The position numbers were made by a program, and so were the translations under genes. A stretch of 64,000 nucleotides of DNA, from positions 59,317 to 123,316 of the forward strand of contig JAEXYH010000067.1 of assembly GCA_023451735.1 (NCBI GenBank), written 5' to 3'. Source of the stretch: Pseudomonadota bacterium. Its GTDB lineage: Bacteria; Pseudomonadota; Alphaproteobacteria; Rhizobiales; Rhizobiaceae. Positions within the stretch are counted from its first letter, which is position 1. The number at the start of each line of letters is the position of its first letter. Of this stretch, positions 54,801-62,472 are shown one piece after another. The notes under the pieces are model-generated. The model saw nothing but the letters and a program-made list of their open reading frames with translations, was not told the origin of the DNA and searched no databases.

Positions 54801-54912
54801 GTGTCCACAGCTTACGATCCATGACTTTCGGATCGGCAACGATGAAACAGGTCGACGGCCGGTACGGATGCTTTCCGTTCTGGAGCAAGAACTTAAACGC
54901 GGTTTCTGACAT
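51865..54912 (-). CDS. Fusion of Hsp70/actin-like ATPase with McrB-like AAA+ ATPase
   Basis: The 1015-residue protein has an Hsp70-like part at about 1-400: EPEMVAEYF (connect-1 like), LVLDVGASTANMTAV (phosphate-2, Asp170) and LAGGTSLLPGFDD (adenosine motif, Gly344-Ser347). An acidic, Ser/Asp-rich linker follows at about 600-665. The C-terminal AAA+ of McrB/GTPase type has Walker A GPPGCGKS at 738-745, Walker B LFDEFN with Asp801/Glu802, and GTMNVDD (Met841). The usual N-terminal phosphate-1 loop of Hsp70 is absent: the first 20 residues align with the post-loop region. It precedes and overlaps the DUF2357 gene. Confidence 0.88.
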   Translation of the reverse strand: MSETAFKFLLQNGKHPYRPSTCFIVADPKVMDRKLWTLELDEPAGAEWVFRIDDIKDWMLHGSEPVRKMYFDITDHRTAFRELDREEVFRAYLRKILEKLPAEYRQRRKYALMPSIGDDKTRTRYKDAVEAALPDVTIIPEPEMVAEYFRLLKRTLKLESGTNNVILVLDVGASTANMTAVISRRDQTIVELDATGAQRDQRIRALRGDSDFHAGRWVDNQLARSLGVPDPRPERGREDHESHDRILRAIEQAKIRASRTREDVAIDVPPGRPPMVITQDRLRTVSQTLASSLEPLFQRLCGRLYDNQTNTPDAKRKSQPRLSERNVAGPEDAHRLIDIILLAGGTSLLPGFDDAMLSSFFPDGRRPAVLHVGTSFAIAAAAGGLAHRLHNYAPPRLRDPDEQGGAHAKPALESTLPYPLLIGIKQSAEAEEKVTILDPNDPFIDDGGIRPIDGLPLLAAGSRPRMRLMPGGAADREARKGRPFKNLAVEQSPGKMSVEWNPGTQRATVHSEQVRDTKSTLWIDAGSYRKREEAALNPFDGELKPGTLAVDETEDVVLDLGMSKIVALTADRGWVSAEELERIVRDGLDDEQLLPVSQSPTADNAVFFAADAESDQRSSVADQESAGRDPNDQRANANSDTAGEQAVKTQADDYDKPADEDAAPFFPTPPASSPFAVSASLKRGDVFEWGTRIPDAQFSYALEELRDALKSAAPHQRFDDIVVALLALAVRPIVLLAGPPGCGKSTLVRTIARILGMLPGKTFHEVAVQAHWENDDALFSDQGLLSALFDNQSQSHIVLFDEFNLTRPEYYLSRVFHALDGGRGSISPTRQIAPCRVLGTMNVDDSSRPPSPKVIDRCFLLELEQVSWDAESPIGLPDFGSLPTLPGLPVATVDGANTDPRIDTVLKALNVAVLENDLRHDLLPSRRALSDVRALLGLHHRLDLTGKDLLSRTDLVDRILASRILVKLSGAFDQVQPALDALEHLLDGMDDLARTRRRLKLARQQSRLGFVSPWQ

Positions 54913-55264
54913 GCGGCGATCTTGCTTTGCGGTGCGACGGGCGTGCGGGGATGTCTCGGAGGCTTCATAGCCTTACCGAATGTGAAGCAACGATGACTTG
55001 TTCAGGGCATGGTGGCAATCGAATTAGGAGGGGGAGACGGTGCGACGATAGTCGGATCGATCGGACCAATCGTCGCTCAAGCAGTAACTTAGCGATGATT
55101 CTTGCCGCCAAGCAGTCCAGGAGATATTTGAAAAGTATTGGAGAGTAGTTGGTGTGTTCGGTTTTCCTATAAACCGTGGCAATTCCTCTGCGGCGCCTCT
55201 TTCGCAACCGAAACGTTTCGTCCACACGCTCCTAATTGATTTCTATGGGGGCGAGTTGAAAGCG
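54913..55264. other. Gene-free region upstream of the Hsp70-AAA gene
   Basis: In these 352 bases I see no convincing gene. The frame in phase with the Hsp70-AAA gene is closed by a TAA about 20 codons upstream of its ATG and holds no alternative start. Short frames on both strands look like noise. The promoter of the Hsp70-AAA operon should lie here. Confidence 0.5.
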
Positions 55265-55756
55265 ATGAAGCGATCCACATCTGGGGTGATTACAGCGGCC
55301 TGTTCGGCAGCTTTTCTTATCTTGCCAGCATTCGGTTGTGCCGGCTCGTCGGAGCAAGCGTTCGTGCAGACGGTGCTGCCCTCAGTGAAGATGGATTCGC
55401 CGAATAGGCCCACAGCAACCGCCCGGATCAGACAGCGCGCCTCGACCGCTCGGGTTACGCGGCGCACTCCTCAAGGTCCAAGGCCAGTCGATGTCAGTGT
55501 TGCGGTTGCGACAGGTGCGGGAGCGAATGCTGGGGAGCGCGCAAATGGGCCAGTCAACGGGTATGTTGCGACGCGCTCGTCAGGAAGGCTTCCAATCTGG
55601 CAACCGCGTAGCAATTCGAAAAACACGCTCTTCACCTTCTCGACTCGATCGAATTGGGTGGACGCGAGATCGCGACGCCGTCCACACCGAGGGAACGATC
55701 ATCAAGCGCTAGAATATTGTTCTCAACATCGGGAAAGTTACTCCCGCCAGCGATAA
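55265..55756 (+). CDS. Possible secreted or lipoprotein-like protein, low confidence
   Basis: From ATG 55265 the 163-residue frame begins MKRSTSGVITAACSAAFLILPAFGCAGSS, which looks like a signal peptide with a possible lipobox-like Cys. The rest is Arg/Ser/Pro-rich with little folded character and may be non-coding. Its 3' end overlaps antisense the small gene at 55632. I keep it as a doubtful gene because the N-terminal leader is quite typical. Confidence 0.3.
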   Translation: MKRSTSGVITAACSAAFLILPAFGCAGSSEQAFVQTVLPSVKMDSPNRPTATARIRQRASTARVTRRTPQGPRPVDVSVAVATGAGANAGERANGPVNGYVATRSSGRLPIWQPRSNSKNTLFTFSTRSNWVDARSRRRPHRGNDHQALEYCSQHRESYSRQR

Positions 55757-55853
55757 AGACGTGCTCTGTGAACAGCATTTCGAGATCGCTGCGGACTTTC
55801 TCGATTGCAATGGGATCAGTCTTGCGGCCCAAGTGAACAGAGAAGGTGATCAA
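55632..55853 (-). CDS. Small protein related to the 56656 protein, TTG start
   Basis: Starting at TTG 55853, preceded by GGGAGAG five bases upstream, the product is 73 residues: MITFSVHLGRKTDPIAIEK, then VRSDLEMLFTEHVFIAGG and a Pro/Ser/Arg tail. The segment EKVRSDLEMLFTEHVFIA aligns with EKVTSVLEARFPEHTFIA of the protein at 56656-56949, so the two are paralogous. Automated starts at 56159 would add an unlikely N-terminal extension. No family name comes to mind; a small alpha/beta fold is likely. Confidence 0.5.
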   Translation of the reverse strand: MITFSVHLGRKTDPIAIEKVRSDLEMLFTEHVFIAGGSNFPDVENNILALDDRSLGVDGVAISRPPNSIESRR

Positions 55854-55989
55854 CGAAGCTCTCCCGGATGCGGTGCGAGACCATGGATCCAAAGGTCCAT
55901 GGCTCCTACCTAGACGCACGGATAGTTGAAGAAACGTGTCGCGCACGGTGACATCGGTGGGATGAAACATAGTCACCGATCGGAATGAT

Positions 55990-56199
55990 ATGCCAAGAGA
56001 CGAGCGCGAGTTTGGAGTAGGTGTGCGCGTCAGGCTCAACCGTCTCGGCCTATCGCGAAGTCCCAAAATCGGACCAAGGTCGGGTGTGGTAGAAAGTGTG
56101 GGCCCGACCGGAAACACGATCAGGGTGCTCTTCGACACCGGTCGCGCATCTATCGCCATTCATAGATCTTACCTCGAGTTGTCGGCAGAGAATACCTGA
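55990..56199 (+). CDS. Small conserved-type protein with SH3/KOW-like pattern
   Basis: The 69-residue product has GVRVRLNRLGLSRSP and RSGVVESVGPTGNTIRVLFDTGRASIAIHRSYLEL, an all-beta, SH3-like pattern found in small rhizobial proteins of unknown role. It has no signal peptide. It ends five bases before the Rrf2 gene stop, in the convergent orientation. Length and composition support a real gene, but function is unknown. Confidence 0.6.
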   Translation: MPRDEREFGVGVRVRLNRLGLSRSPKIGPRSGVVESVGPTGNTIRVLFDTGRASIAIHRSYLELSAENT

Positions 56200-56203
56200 A
56201 GCG

Positions 56204-56659
56204 TCAAACCGAAGCCGTGTCATCGGAGTTCGTCTGTGACCGCAACCGCTTTTGTTCTTGGACTATCTCGGCGATCGTCGTTTTCTCTAAAGTCTCGCGG
56301 AACGCCCTATCGGCACGGAGTATAACTTCGCCAATCACCTTGCTCTCAGGGACGGCGTCACTTTCCGAAAACTTTGCAGCCCGGTTGCAGAACGACAAAA
56401 CGGGCCCTTCGATTGCAACGAAGACATCAAGAAGTGTAACCGCACTCGCGGGGCGTGCCAAGCGGTAGCCACCGCCCGCGCCGGATTGCGCACGAAGTAT
56501 TCCGGCGGCGGCCAACGACCGCAGATGTTTCAGTAGGTAACTTGAGGACAGTCCGTGGTGTGCGGCCAGTGCGTAGCCGGACAAACGTGTTTCCGGGTCC
56601 CTTTCAGCGAGATGCGTTAAGCAGCCGATCGCTTGTGTGAAGCTGGTTGCGATTTTCAT
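56204..56659 (-). CDS. Rrf2-family transcriptional regulator
   Basis: The 151-residue product has the Rrf2 winged helix: LAERDPETRLSGYALAAHHGLSSSYLLKHLRSLAAAGILRAQSGAGGGYRLARP. Only two cysteines (Cys13 and Cys91) are present, so an IscR/NsrR-like Fe-S cluster with three Cys is not supported. Redox or metabolite sensing by other means is possible. It starts inside the stop codon of the 56656 gene (ATGA overlap), so it is coupled with it. Confidence 0.85.
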   Translation of the reverse strand: MKIATSFTQAIGCLTHLAERDPETRLSGYALAAHHGLSSSYLLKHLRSLAAAGILRAQSGAGGGYRLARPASAVTLLDVFVAIEGPVLSFCNRAAKFSESDAVPESKVIGEVILRADRAFRETLEKTTIAEIVQEQKRLRSQTNSDDTASV

Positions 56660-56949
56660 CGTACTGGCTTGGCATAGCGATCCGGAAGTCGTAGCGGTTC
56701 CCAGAATCCCAGTTCCCGGAGAATCTCAAAGAATACAGCCTCGACGTCTTCCCGCTCTGAAGGGAGCTGAGCCAAACTTATGCGAACGTCGGTGCAAGTC
56801 TCGTGGAGGTCGATGGCCGGTACAGCGCGGTCCCTAGCCCAAGTGCTGGCAATGAACGTGTGCTCGGGGAAGCGTGCTTCAAGGACGCTCGTGACCTTTT
56901 CGCAAACCTCGGTATGATCGGGGAGGGAGAGGCTGTAGGCGAGCGTCAT
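56656..56949 (-). CDS. Unknown 97-residue protein in an Rrf2 operon
   Basis: From ATG 56949, one base overlapped with the upstream gene stop (TGATG), the product is 97 residues: MTLAYSLSLPDHTEVCEKVTSVLEARFPEHTFIAS and a charged, Leu-rich C-terminus. It resembles the protein at 55632-55853 in its N-terminal half. An earlier in-frame ATG at 56964 is possible. It is coupled to the Rrf2 gene downstream by ATGA. The pattern suggests a small soluble alpha/beta protein. Confidence 0.6.
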   Translation of the reverse strand: MTLAYSLSLPDHTEVCEKVTSVLEARFPEHTFIASTWARDRAVPAIDLHETCTDVRISLAQLPSEREDVEAVFFEILRELGFWEPLRLPDRYAKPVR

Positions 56950-57191
56950 CAACTGAAATTCCATGACGATGTCGCATCTTGCACCTTGAAAATCCTGGGC
57001 GCACGGACGTCGCGGCCACTCGGCAGGTCTGGGGTGTTCCGGCCGAGCGGTGATTCTTCGACAGGCTTCCGCCACTCCGGATGAAGCGCCGCACATTCGC
57101 TGTTTCGGGAGCGCCCGAAATTTGCATCGATCTTCGACTGAGTGGGCACAATCGCCATCGTGATGGCGACGCCGATAAACGTGGCTATCAT
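56949..57191 (-). CDS. Small secreted protein at the head of the Rrf2 operon
   Basis: ATG 57191 has GAGGAGG five bases upstream. The 80-residue product starts MIATFIGVAITMAIVPTQS, a short signal-peptide-like leader, then polar sequence. Nothing recognisable follows. The stop at 56949 overlaps the next start by one base (TGATG), so three genes (this, the 97-residue protein and Rrf2) form one operon. No function assigned. Confidence 0.55.
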   Translation of the reverse strand: MIATFIGVAITMAIVPTQSKIDANFGRSRNSECAALHPEWRKPVEESPLGRNTPDLPSGRDVRAPRIFKVQDATSSWNFS

Positions 57192-57334
57192 TTTGCCTCC
57201 TCGTTCACATCGCAGGAATGTAATGATAGCGATCGTCAGAAGCACCTAGACTGGGGGATATGAAACTTGCCAGTCAGTATCGTTTGCGAGTTTGGGGCTC
57301 GCGGTGAAGCCGCACTGTTGGGTCCCCAATCAGT

Positions 57335-57784
57335 TCAGCTCTTAGCCGCCGGAGTAAGACGGAAGCTGATACCCATCCGGTTGAACGCGTTCATGGCGGC
57401 GATGGTGATCGTGAGATCTACAAGGTCTTTCGAATCGAAAGCTGCAGAGGCTGCGGCATATGCCTCGTCCGAAGCGTGCGTCTCGCTTACGCGTGTCACT
57501 TCTTCGGCCCATGCCAGTGCTGCACGCTCCTGATCCGAGAACAGGTAGGCGGCTTCGTCCCACACCGGAACCAGCATAACCTTCTCGACGGACATGCCGC
57601 CCTTCATCAGGTCACGCGCGTGAATATCAATGCAGTGTGCGCATCCGTTAATCTGGGATACGCGCAGGAAGACGAGATGGATGAGTTGGGAGGGCAGGTT
57701 AGTGGCGGTCGTGACATAGTGGTGGATGCCGCCAAGGGCCTTGGCGCCCTGTGGAGCAGCTTCGAACCAGTTCAGACGGGTCAT
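57335..57784 (-). CDS. AhpD/carboxymuconolactone decarboxylase-like protein
   Basis: The 149-residue protein has the AhpD-like site LRVSQINGCAHCIDIHARDLMKGG (CxxC, then a His three residues later), as in the protein at 19973. Helical flanks (LFSDQERAALAWAEEVTRVSETH and NRMGISFRL) match the family closely. It probably acts as a small peroxidase or thiol carrier. No partner gene is next to it; the Rrf2 operon begins 144 bases further along on the same strand. Confidence 0.88.
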   Translation of the reverse strand: MTRLNWFEAAPQGAKALGGIHHYVTTATNLPSQLIHLVFLRVSQINGCAHCIDIHARDLMKGGMSVEKVMLVPVWDEAAYLFSDQERAALAWAEEVTRVSETHASDEAYAAASAAFDSKDLVDLTITIAAMNAFNRMGISFRLTPAAKS

Positions 57785-58287
57785 TACGATCTTTCCTGCG
57801 TTGATGTCCCAGCCGTATCAAACACAGGCTGTGATTGATATTGAAGCGGCCAAGCCCAGGCGGATGCATTCCCCCGGCCGATGGCCATTTAGTGCGGCCA
57901 TAGGCCGCTGAAAACCTAGACCGTGGGATAGGTGTGTGTTCTCTCGCGCGGGATTACTTCGAGACGGCCAACTGGAATGGCGACGCGATGGCGAAGGTGG
58001 AAGTGCTTTCGAGGGTGTTTCGGACTGAGCGGGACTGGCTTCCAGCGAACTTCGCGTTGACGCAGCGAGAAGTGTAGCCGATCGGGCGTTCCGAGGCAGC
58101 CACAAAATTCATTATTCGTCCATGGTGAGAAGGCACGCTCGACGCTTCGCTGGCTGTATCTAGCGGCTGTCGTTACAAGGAGGTCAAAACGGAGACAATC
58201 TGTCGCGACACTTTGGATGGCGGTGTGTCGGGTCGACAGTGCAGACACTTGTTGATCTGTCGCTAACACGTATGGAAGAGGATCGAT
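57785..58287. other. Gene-free region before the cNMP-binding flavoprotein
   Basis: I see no supported gene in these 503 bases. A minus-strand frame (57916-58383) overlaps the flavoprotein start and has unnatural composition. The promoter of the flavoprotein gene and of the AhpD-like gene should lie here, divergent. No RNA structure is clear to me. Confidence 0.5.
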
Positions 58288-59904
58288 TTGGAGACCATCG
58301 GCCGTGATCTCAACGAGATGCAGAGAGTGCCGCTCTCGCCATCCCATGTTGACGCTCTGCGCGCAAAGGGCAGAACCGTCCACTATGCGGCAGGGACGTT
58401 CCTGGTTCAGCCGGGCGACGCGGTAGAGTGGTTTCTCTACGTCGAGGATGGCGAGATCGAAGTCGTCAATCCCTTCAACGGCGAACGACTGGTGCCGTCG
58501 ACGCTCGGCCCGACCCAGTTCATGGGCGAGATCTCCATGATGGGCGGAGGCGTATGGTCGATGCCCATGCGAGCGGCTTGCGACACGCGCGTCTTGGAAG
58601 TGCCGCGCGTCGAATTGCTGGCGCTTATGTCTGACATTCCCGAAATGTCCGACATCATAATCACGGTGTTTGCGGCGCGCAGGCGGAGGCAGTTAGAGAA
58701 CCGCTTCGGAACGCTGGTCCTGATCGGCGAGGAGGAAGATCGCAACATGCGCCGGATCGCGGATTTTGCCAGCCGCAACCGGGTGCCTTACGCCTCGCAT
58801 GCGCTCGGCAGCCCCGAGGCGGAGCATGTCTGCGCGTCGGCTGGCGTTCCTGCCGACAATCCCGCGGTGATCTTCGGCCGCGCCGTCTTGAAGGGCACGC
58901 CCTCGACGGAGGAGATCGCTCGACTTTTCGGTCTCAATTACGATCTCACCGACGAGGATGCTTTCGACGTCGTCATCGTCGGAGGTGGCCCGGCAGGGGT
59001 ATCAGCCGGCGTATATGCGGGTTCCGAGGGACTGAACGCGTTGGTCGTCGAGGATACCGCGATCGGCGGGCAGGCAGGCCAGAGCAGCCGGATCGAGAAC
59101 TACATGGGCTTTCCAACCGGTATTTCCGGCGCCGACCTCGTGTGGCGAGGCGAAGTCCAGGCGATGAAATTCGGTACTCGTTTCGTGATGCCTCGCCGGG
59201 TTGTCAGCCTGGAGACATTGCCCGGCCGACAGTTCTGCGCGACGTTCGACAACGGGCAACGAGTGCGGGCTGGTGCCGTCGTCATTGCGACGGGCGTCCA
59301 GTACCGGCGTCTTCCAATAGAGAGGCTCGCCGAGTTCGAGGGGGCCGGCGTCTACTACGCCGCCACCGAGAACGAGGCGCGGCACTGCAAGAACGCCGAC
59401 GCCATCGTCATCGGCGGCGGCAATTCGGCGGGGCAGGCGGCGATGTATCTGAGTCGCACCGCGCGACACGTTCGGCTGGTCGTGCGAGGCTCCTCGCTGG
59501 CCGCGTCCATGTCGAGCTACCTGTCACGGAGGCTAGAGGCCGATCCGGCAATCACCATTGAATACGGTGCGGAGGTGGTCTCGCTCGATGGCGGCGACCG
59601 CTTGCGCAGTGTCGAGATCCGGAATGTGCTCGACGGAACCGTTCGCTCCCGGTCGACGTGTGCCGTGTTCGTCATGATCGGCGCCAGGCCCAATACGGAT
59701 TGGTTGTCAGGCATGGTCGATCTAGATCCCCACGGTTTCATCCTCACCGGAACGCAGGCGAACACGGAATCCCCGTACGCGACATCGAAGCCGGGCGTCT
59801 TCGCCGTAGGGGATGTGCGCGCCGGGTCCGTGAAGAGGGTGGCGTCGTCGGTCGGAGAAGGATCCGTCGTGATTTCTAGGGTCTGGCAGCATCTGAACGG
59901 CTGA
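58288..59904 (+). CDS. cNMP-binding-domain thioredoxin-reductase-like flavoprotein, no CxxC
   Basis: The 538-residue protein (TTG 58288, GGAAGAGGA just upstream) has an N-terminal cyclic-nucleotide-binding domain (about 15-125), a thioredoxin/glutaredoxin-like segment at about 145-220 (TLVLIGEEEDRNMRRIADFASRNRVPYASHAL), and a thioredoxin-reductase-like two-nucleotide fold from about 228 (VVIVGGGPAGVSAGVYAGSEGLNALVVE and AIVIGGGNSAGQAAMYLSRTA). The redox CxxC of TrxR is replaced: the site reads VYYAATENE. It should bind FAD and NAD(P)H but not reduce thioredoxin conventionally. Cyclic nucleotide control is inferred. Confidence 0.85.
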   Translation: METIGRDLNEMQRVPLSPSHVDALRAKGRTVHYAAGTFLVQPGDAVEWFLYVEDGEIEVVNPFNGERLVPSTLGPTQFMGEISMMGGGVWSMPMRAACDTRVLEVPRVELLALMSDIPEMSDIIITVFAARRRRQLENRFGTLVLIGEEEDRNMRRIADFASRNRVPYASHALGSPEAEHVCASAGVPADNPAVIFGRAVLKGTPSTEEIARLFGLNYDLTDEDAFDVVIVGGGPAGVSAGVYAGSEGLNALVVEDTAIGGQAGQSSRIENYMGFPTGISGADLVWRGEVQAMKFGTRFVMPRRVVSLETLPGRQFCATFDNGQRVRAGAVVIATGVQYRRLPIERLAEFEGAGVYYAATENEARHCKNADAIVIGGGNSAGQAAMYLSRTARHVRLVVRGSSLAASMSSYLSRRLEADPAITIEYGAEVVSLDGGDRLRSVEIRNVLDGTVRSRSTCAVFVMIGARPNTDWLSGMVDLDPHGFILTGTQANTESPYATSKPGVFAVGDVRAGSVKRVASSVGEGSVVISRVWQHLNG

Positions 59905-60485
59905 ACTCGTTCAGCGGTTAGGGCGGCGGCCGGCCTCCGGTCATAGCTAGGTTCGCGTGATATACACCAACGCGGTTAATCTCGCGATCTCTCAGATCTG
60001 GAGGTTTCGATCGCGCCCCTCGTGGCCTGTCTCGATCTACCTTTTTCGTCCCAACGGCACGCCAGGCGATTATCAATCATTTCAAGAATGGCCTTCGAAA
60101 CTTGGCTCTCTGAATTTCCTTCTGCTCCCTAAGCTCCGCTGAATGGACATGCCGAAGTTGTTGGGGAAGCCCGTGCAATTGTTGTGCGTGCAAATCCTGC
60201 ATCAAACCTACACCTACGGATAGTTGTAATGTCACGGCTCATTTTCGATTGTCTCAGCGTTAGTAGGCATCACCTGCACCAGACAAGTATGCGTCTTAGT
60301 AACCCGACGCGCTCTAGTCGCACGGCCATGTGGAAGAAATAAATCCGACGGCGATAATTGCACCGGTCGCGTAGGGGATGATGGACACCGTCGCTGGCCG
60401 ACGTGAACAGTCCGCCGCTTTCTAGTCAAAGCGAACTTGCTGGGACCGTTCTCGTTTTGGAACGTCGCCTACTGGAGATGATCCG
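59905..60485. other. Gene-free region
   Basis: No supported gene in these 581 bases. Small frames such as 59957-60142 are of doubtful composition. I see no tRNA, IS end or clear hairpin. The promoter of the secreted hydrolase gene at 60486 should lie in its 3' part; GGAG stands about eight bases before that start. Confidence 0.5.
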
Positions 60486-61517
60486 ATGGACGCCAAACTT
60501 CGATTGAACCGCAGATATTTCGTCGCCGGCGGTATCACATCGCTCGCGGCCTCTGCTACTCAGTCTGTTTCGGCTCTTGCCGAAGGACAGACGTCCCCTG
60601 GTGCTAGATCAAACGACAAGCCATTCGGCCCGCTGAGGCGCATAAATGCTGGTGTCTTGAGCGTCGGATACATCGCACTTGGATCGGAGAGCGGCGACCC
60701 CGTCATTTTACTTCATGGATGGCCCTATGATGTCCATGCTTTCAGCGAGGTGGCGCCGATCCTGGCCGACCAAGGCTTTCGTGTAATTGTTCCTCACCTC
60801 AGGGGATATGGCGAGACGCGCTTCCTCTCGAGCGACACCATCCGTAACGGGCAGCAAGGCGCTCTTGCCACCGATGTCGTCGATCTGATGGATGCGTTGA
60901 AGATAGAAAAGGCACATCTCGCCGGCTTTGATTGGGGTGCACGCAGCGTCAACGCTGTAGCGGCGATCTGGCCGGGACGCGTCAAATCGTTGGTTTCGGT
61001 GAGCGGATATCTCATAGGAAGTCAGAACTCGAACAAGACGCCGCTACCGCCCAAAGCCGAACACGAATGGTGGTACCAATACTACTTCGCCACAGAGCGC
61101 GGTCGTCTAGGGTACGCAAAATATCGACATGAGTTTGCGAGACTTATCTGGCAACTCGCATCCCCGAAGTGGAAGTTCGACGATGAAACTTTCGGGAGAA
61201 GTGCCGCATCCCTCGATAATCCAGATCACGTGGATATCACGATCCACAATTACCGCTGGAGACTTGGGGTGGTGGATGGAGAAAGAAAATATGATGATCT
61301 GGAACGCAAACTTGCGGCGTTTCCGTCGATCGACGTACCGACGATCACGATGGAGGGCGACGCGAACGGAGCGCCTCATCCGGATCCCAATGCCTATGCA
61401 AAGAAATTCACGGGGCAGTTCTCACATCGCCTCATCACCGGAGGTGTCGGCCACAACTTGCCTCAGGAAGCTCCCAAGGCTTTTGCTACCGCGATCATAG
61501 ACGCAGCGCGTCTCTGA
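60486..61517 (+). CDS. Exported epoxide-hydrolase-like alpha/beta hydrolase
   Basis: The 343-residue protein has a Tat-like leader (LNRRYFVAGGITSLAASATQSVSALAEG). The hydrolase part shows HGWPYDVHAFSEV (HGxP oxyanion region), the nucleophile segment LAGFDWGARSVNAVAA with Asp as in epoxide/haloalkane hydrolases, and the catalytic His in GVGHNLPQEAP. It should be a periplasmic epoxide- or ester-cleaving enzyme; the substrate is unknown. It is the second Tat-leader hydrolase in the window after the 18913 gene. Confidence 0.85.
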   Translation: MDAKLRLNRRYFVAGGITSLAASATQSVSALAEGQTSPGARSNDKPFGPLRRINAGVLSVGYIALGSESGDPVILLHGWPYDVHAFSEVAPILADQGFRVIVPHLRGYGETRFLSSDTIRNGQQGALATDVVDLMDALKIEKAHLAGFDWGARSVNAVAAIWPGRVKSLVSVSGYLIGSQNSNKTPLPPKAEHEWWYQYYFATERGRLGYAKYRHEFARLIWQLASPKWKFDDETFGRSAASLDNPDHVDITIHNYRWRLGVVDGERKYDDLERKLAAFPSIDVPTITMEGDANGAPHPDPNAYAKKFTGQFSHRLITGGVGHNLPQEAPKAFATAIIDAARL

Positions 61518-62191
61518 AGGACCATGCCGCACCGGGGCAAAGTGTCGGCTCTGCGAGTTCTGGCGTTCGTCGGGCGCCCGAGCGATGCCTTCCCGCAACA
61601 CTGAGCGGATAGAGGAGATATACTATCGCCAAGCTATTTCGATGTCCGAAGCGGTCGTCACTACCCTCGCGACGTGCCGCACTGGTGCTCGGATGAGCGA
61701 CTCCCGTTGCTTGTCACGCGGGAATCTTCCTGGGGTGAAAGTGACTTTATCCAAAAATCAAAGCGAATTTTCGCGCACCGTTGCGTACTACTTTTTGCGG
61801 CAATTTGCAGCATCCCCGCTCGCCGCTATGTACAGGCAATATGCCCTTAAGTTGTGCGAGCACGAGGCGAAAGATGCACGATGACGAGGATGCGCGTCGC
61901 GACAAGCTGACGGCCTTGGAAGACGGACTTTGCGATCTACAGATATTGGCAGTCGAAGCTGAGTTGGAGATGACCTCCGCGCTCCTGCGGATGGCAATAC
62001 TCGACGTGAGGCAGGCGATGGTATTTCAGAAAAAGCTGGACGGGTGAATGAGCCCGCCGTCTCAGCACCAATCGGTGCAGCGGCGCTATACTACCGAGCG
62101 AAGGATCTTAAAAATCGGAGAAACCGTAGACGATCCCAATGAGGCCAAATTGGGTGACGCTAGGATATCATCGAGCGAAGTGGCAGGACGC
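61518..62191. other. Region with weak small frames
   Basis: Short frames at 61585-61884 and 62048-62269 look non-natural. The only one I keep is the small frame at 61874-62047. This may be decayed accessory DNA. Confidence 0.4.
61874..62047 (+). CDS. Possible small helical protein
   Basis: From ATG 61874 the 57-residue frame reads MHDDEDARRDKLTALEDGL and then CDLQILAVEAELEMTSALLRMAIL, a long amphipathic helix. Composition suits a real small protein, but there is no family match that I recognise and the only upstream purine-rich sequence (GGCGAAAG) is weak. It overlaps another doubtful frame. Confidence 0.3.
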   Translation: MHDDEDARRDKLTALEDGLCDLQILAVEAELEMTSALLRMAILDVRQAMVFQKKLDG

Positions 62192-62452
62192 TCAAAGATC
62201 TGTCGGCTTGGTAGACTCGACCAGCAGATGGCCTCTAGATCTCCCCTGGTAGTAGGCAAGAACATATAGCCGCAGCGCAGATGAGAGATTGCCGTTGTTA
62301 CGGCTCTTGTCGATCTCCGAGCCGAGATCCGACAGCGTCATTGAGCGCTCCGCTGCAATCTCCTTCAGGGCGGACCAAAATTCGTCCTCAACACTGACAC
62401 TGGTTTTATGCCCGTTGAGAAGGATCGACCGCTTCCGTACTGGCGATTTCAT
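62192..62452 (-). CDS. RHH_4-type ribbon-helix-helix protein (first of tandem pair)
   Basis: The 86-residue product has KTSVSVEDEFWSALKEIAAERSMTLSDLGSEID, the RHH_4 domain pattern (a short strand then two helices) common in alphaproteobacteria. It is likely a DNA-binding regulator. The upstream neighbour on the same strand (62473-62730) is a paralogue, and the two are 20 bases apart. Confidence 0.75.
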   Translation of the reverse strand: MKSPVRKRSILLNGHKTSVSVEDEFWSALKEIAAERSMTLSDLGSEIDKSRNNGNLSSALRLYVLAYYQGRSRGHLLVESTKPTDL

Positions 62453-62472
62453 GGCGTTAACAGCATCTCTCC

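Noticed and set aside
54965..55225. 86-residue minus-strand frame as an upstream partner of the Hsp70-AAA gene
   Set aside because: Its composition is Arg/Leu-rich without fold character, and it does not supply the missing phosphate-1 loop.
57916..58383. 155-residue minus-strand frame
   Set aside because: It overlaps the start of the cNMP-binding flavoprotein and has His/Arg-rich, unfolded composition.
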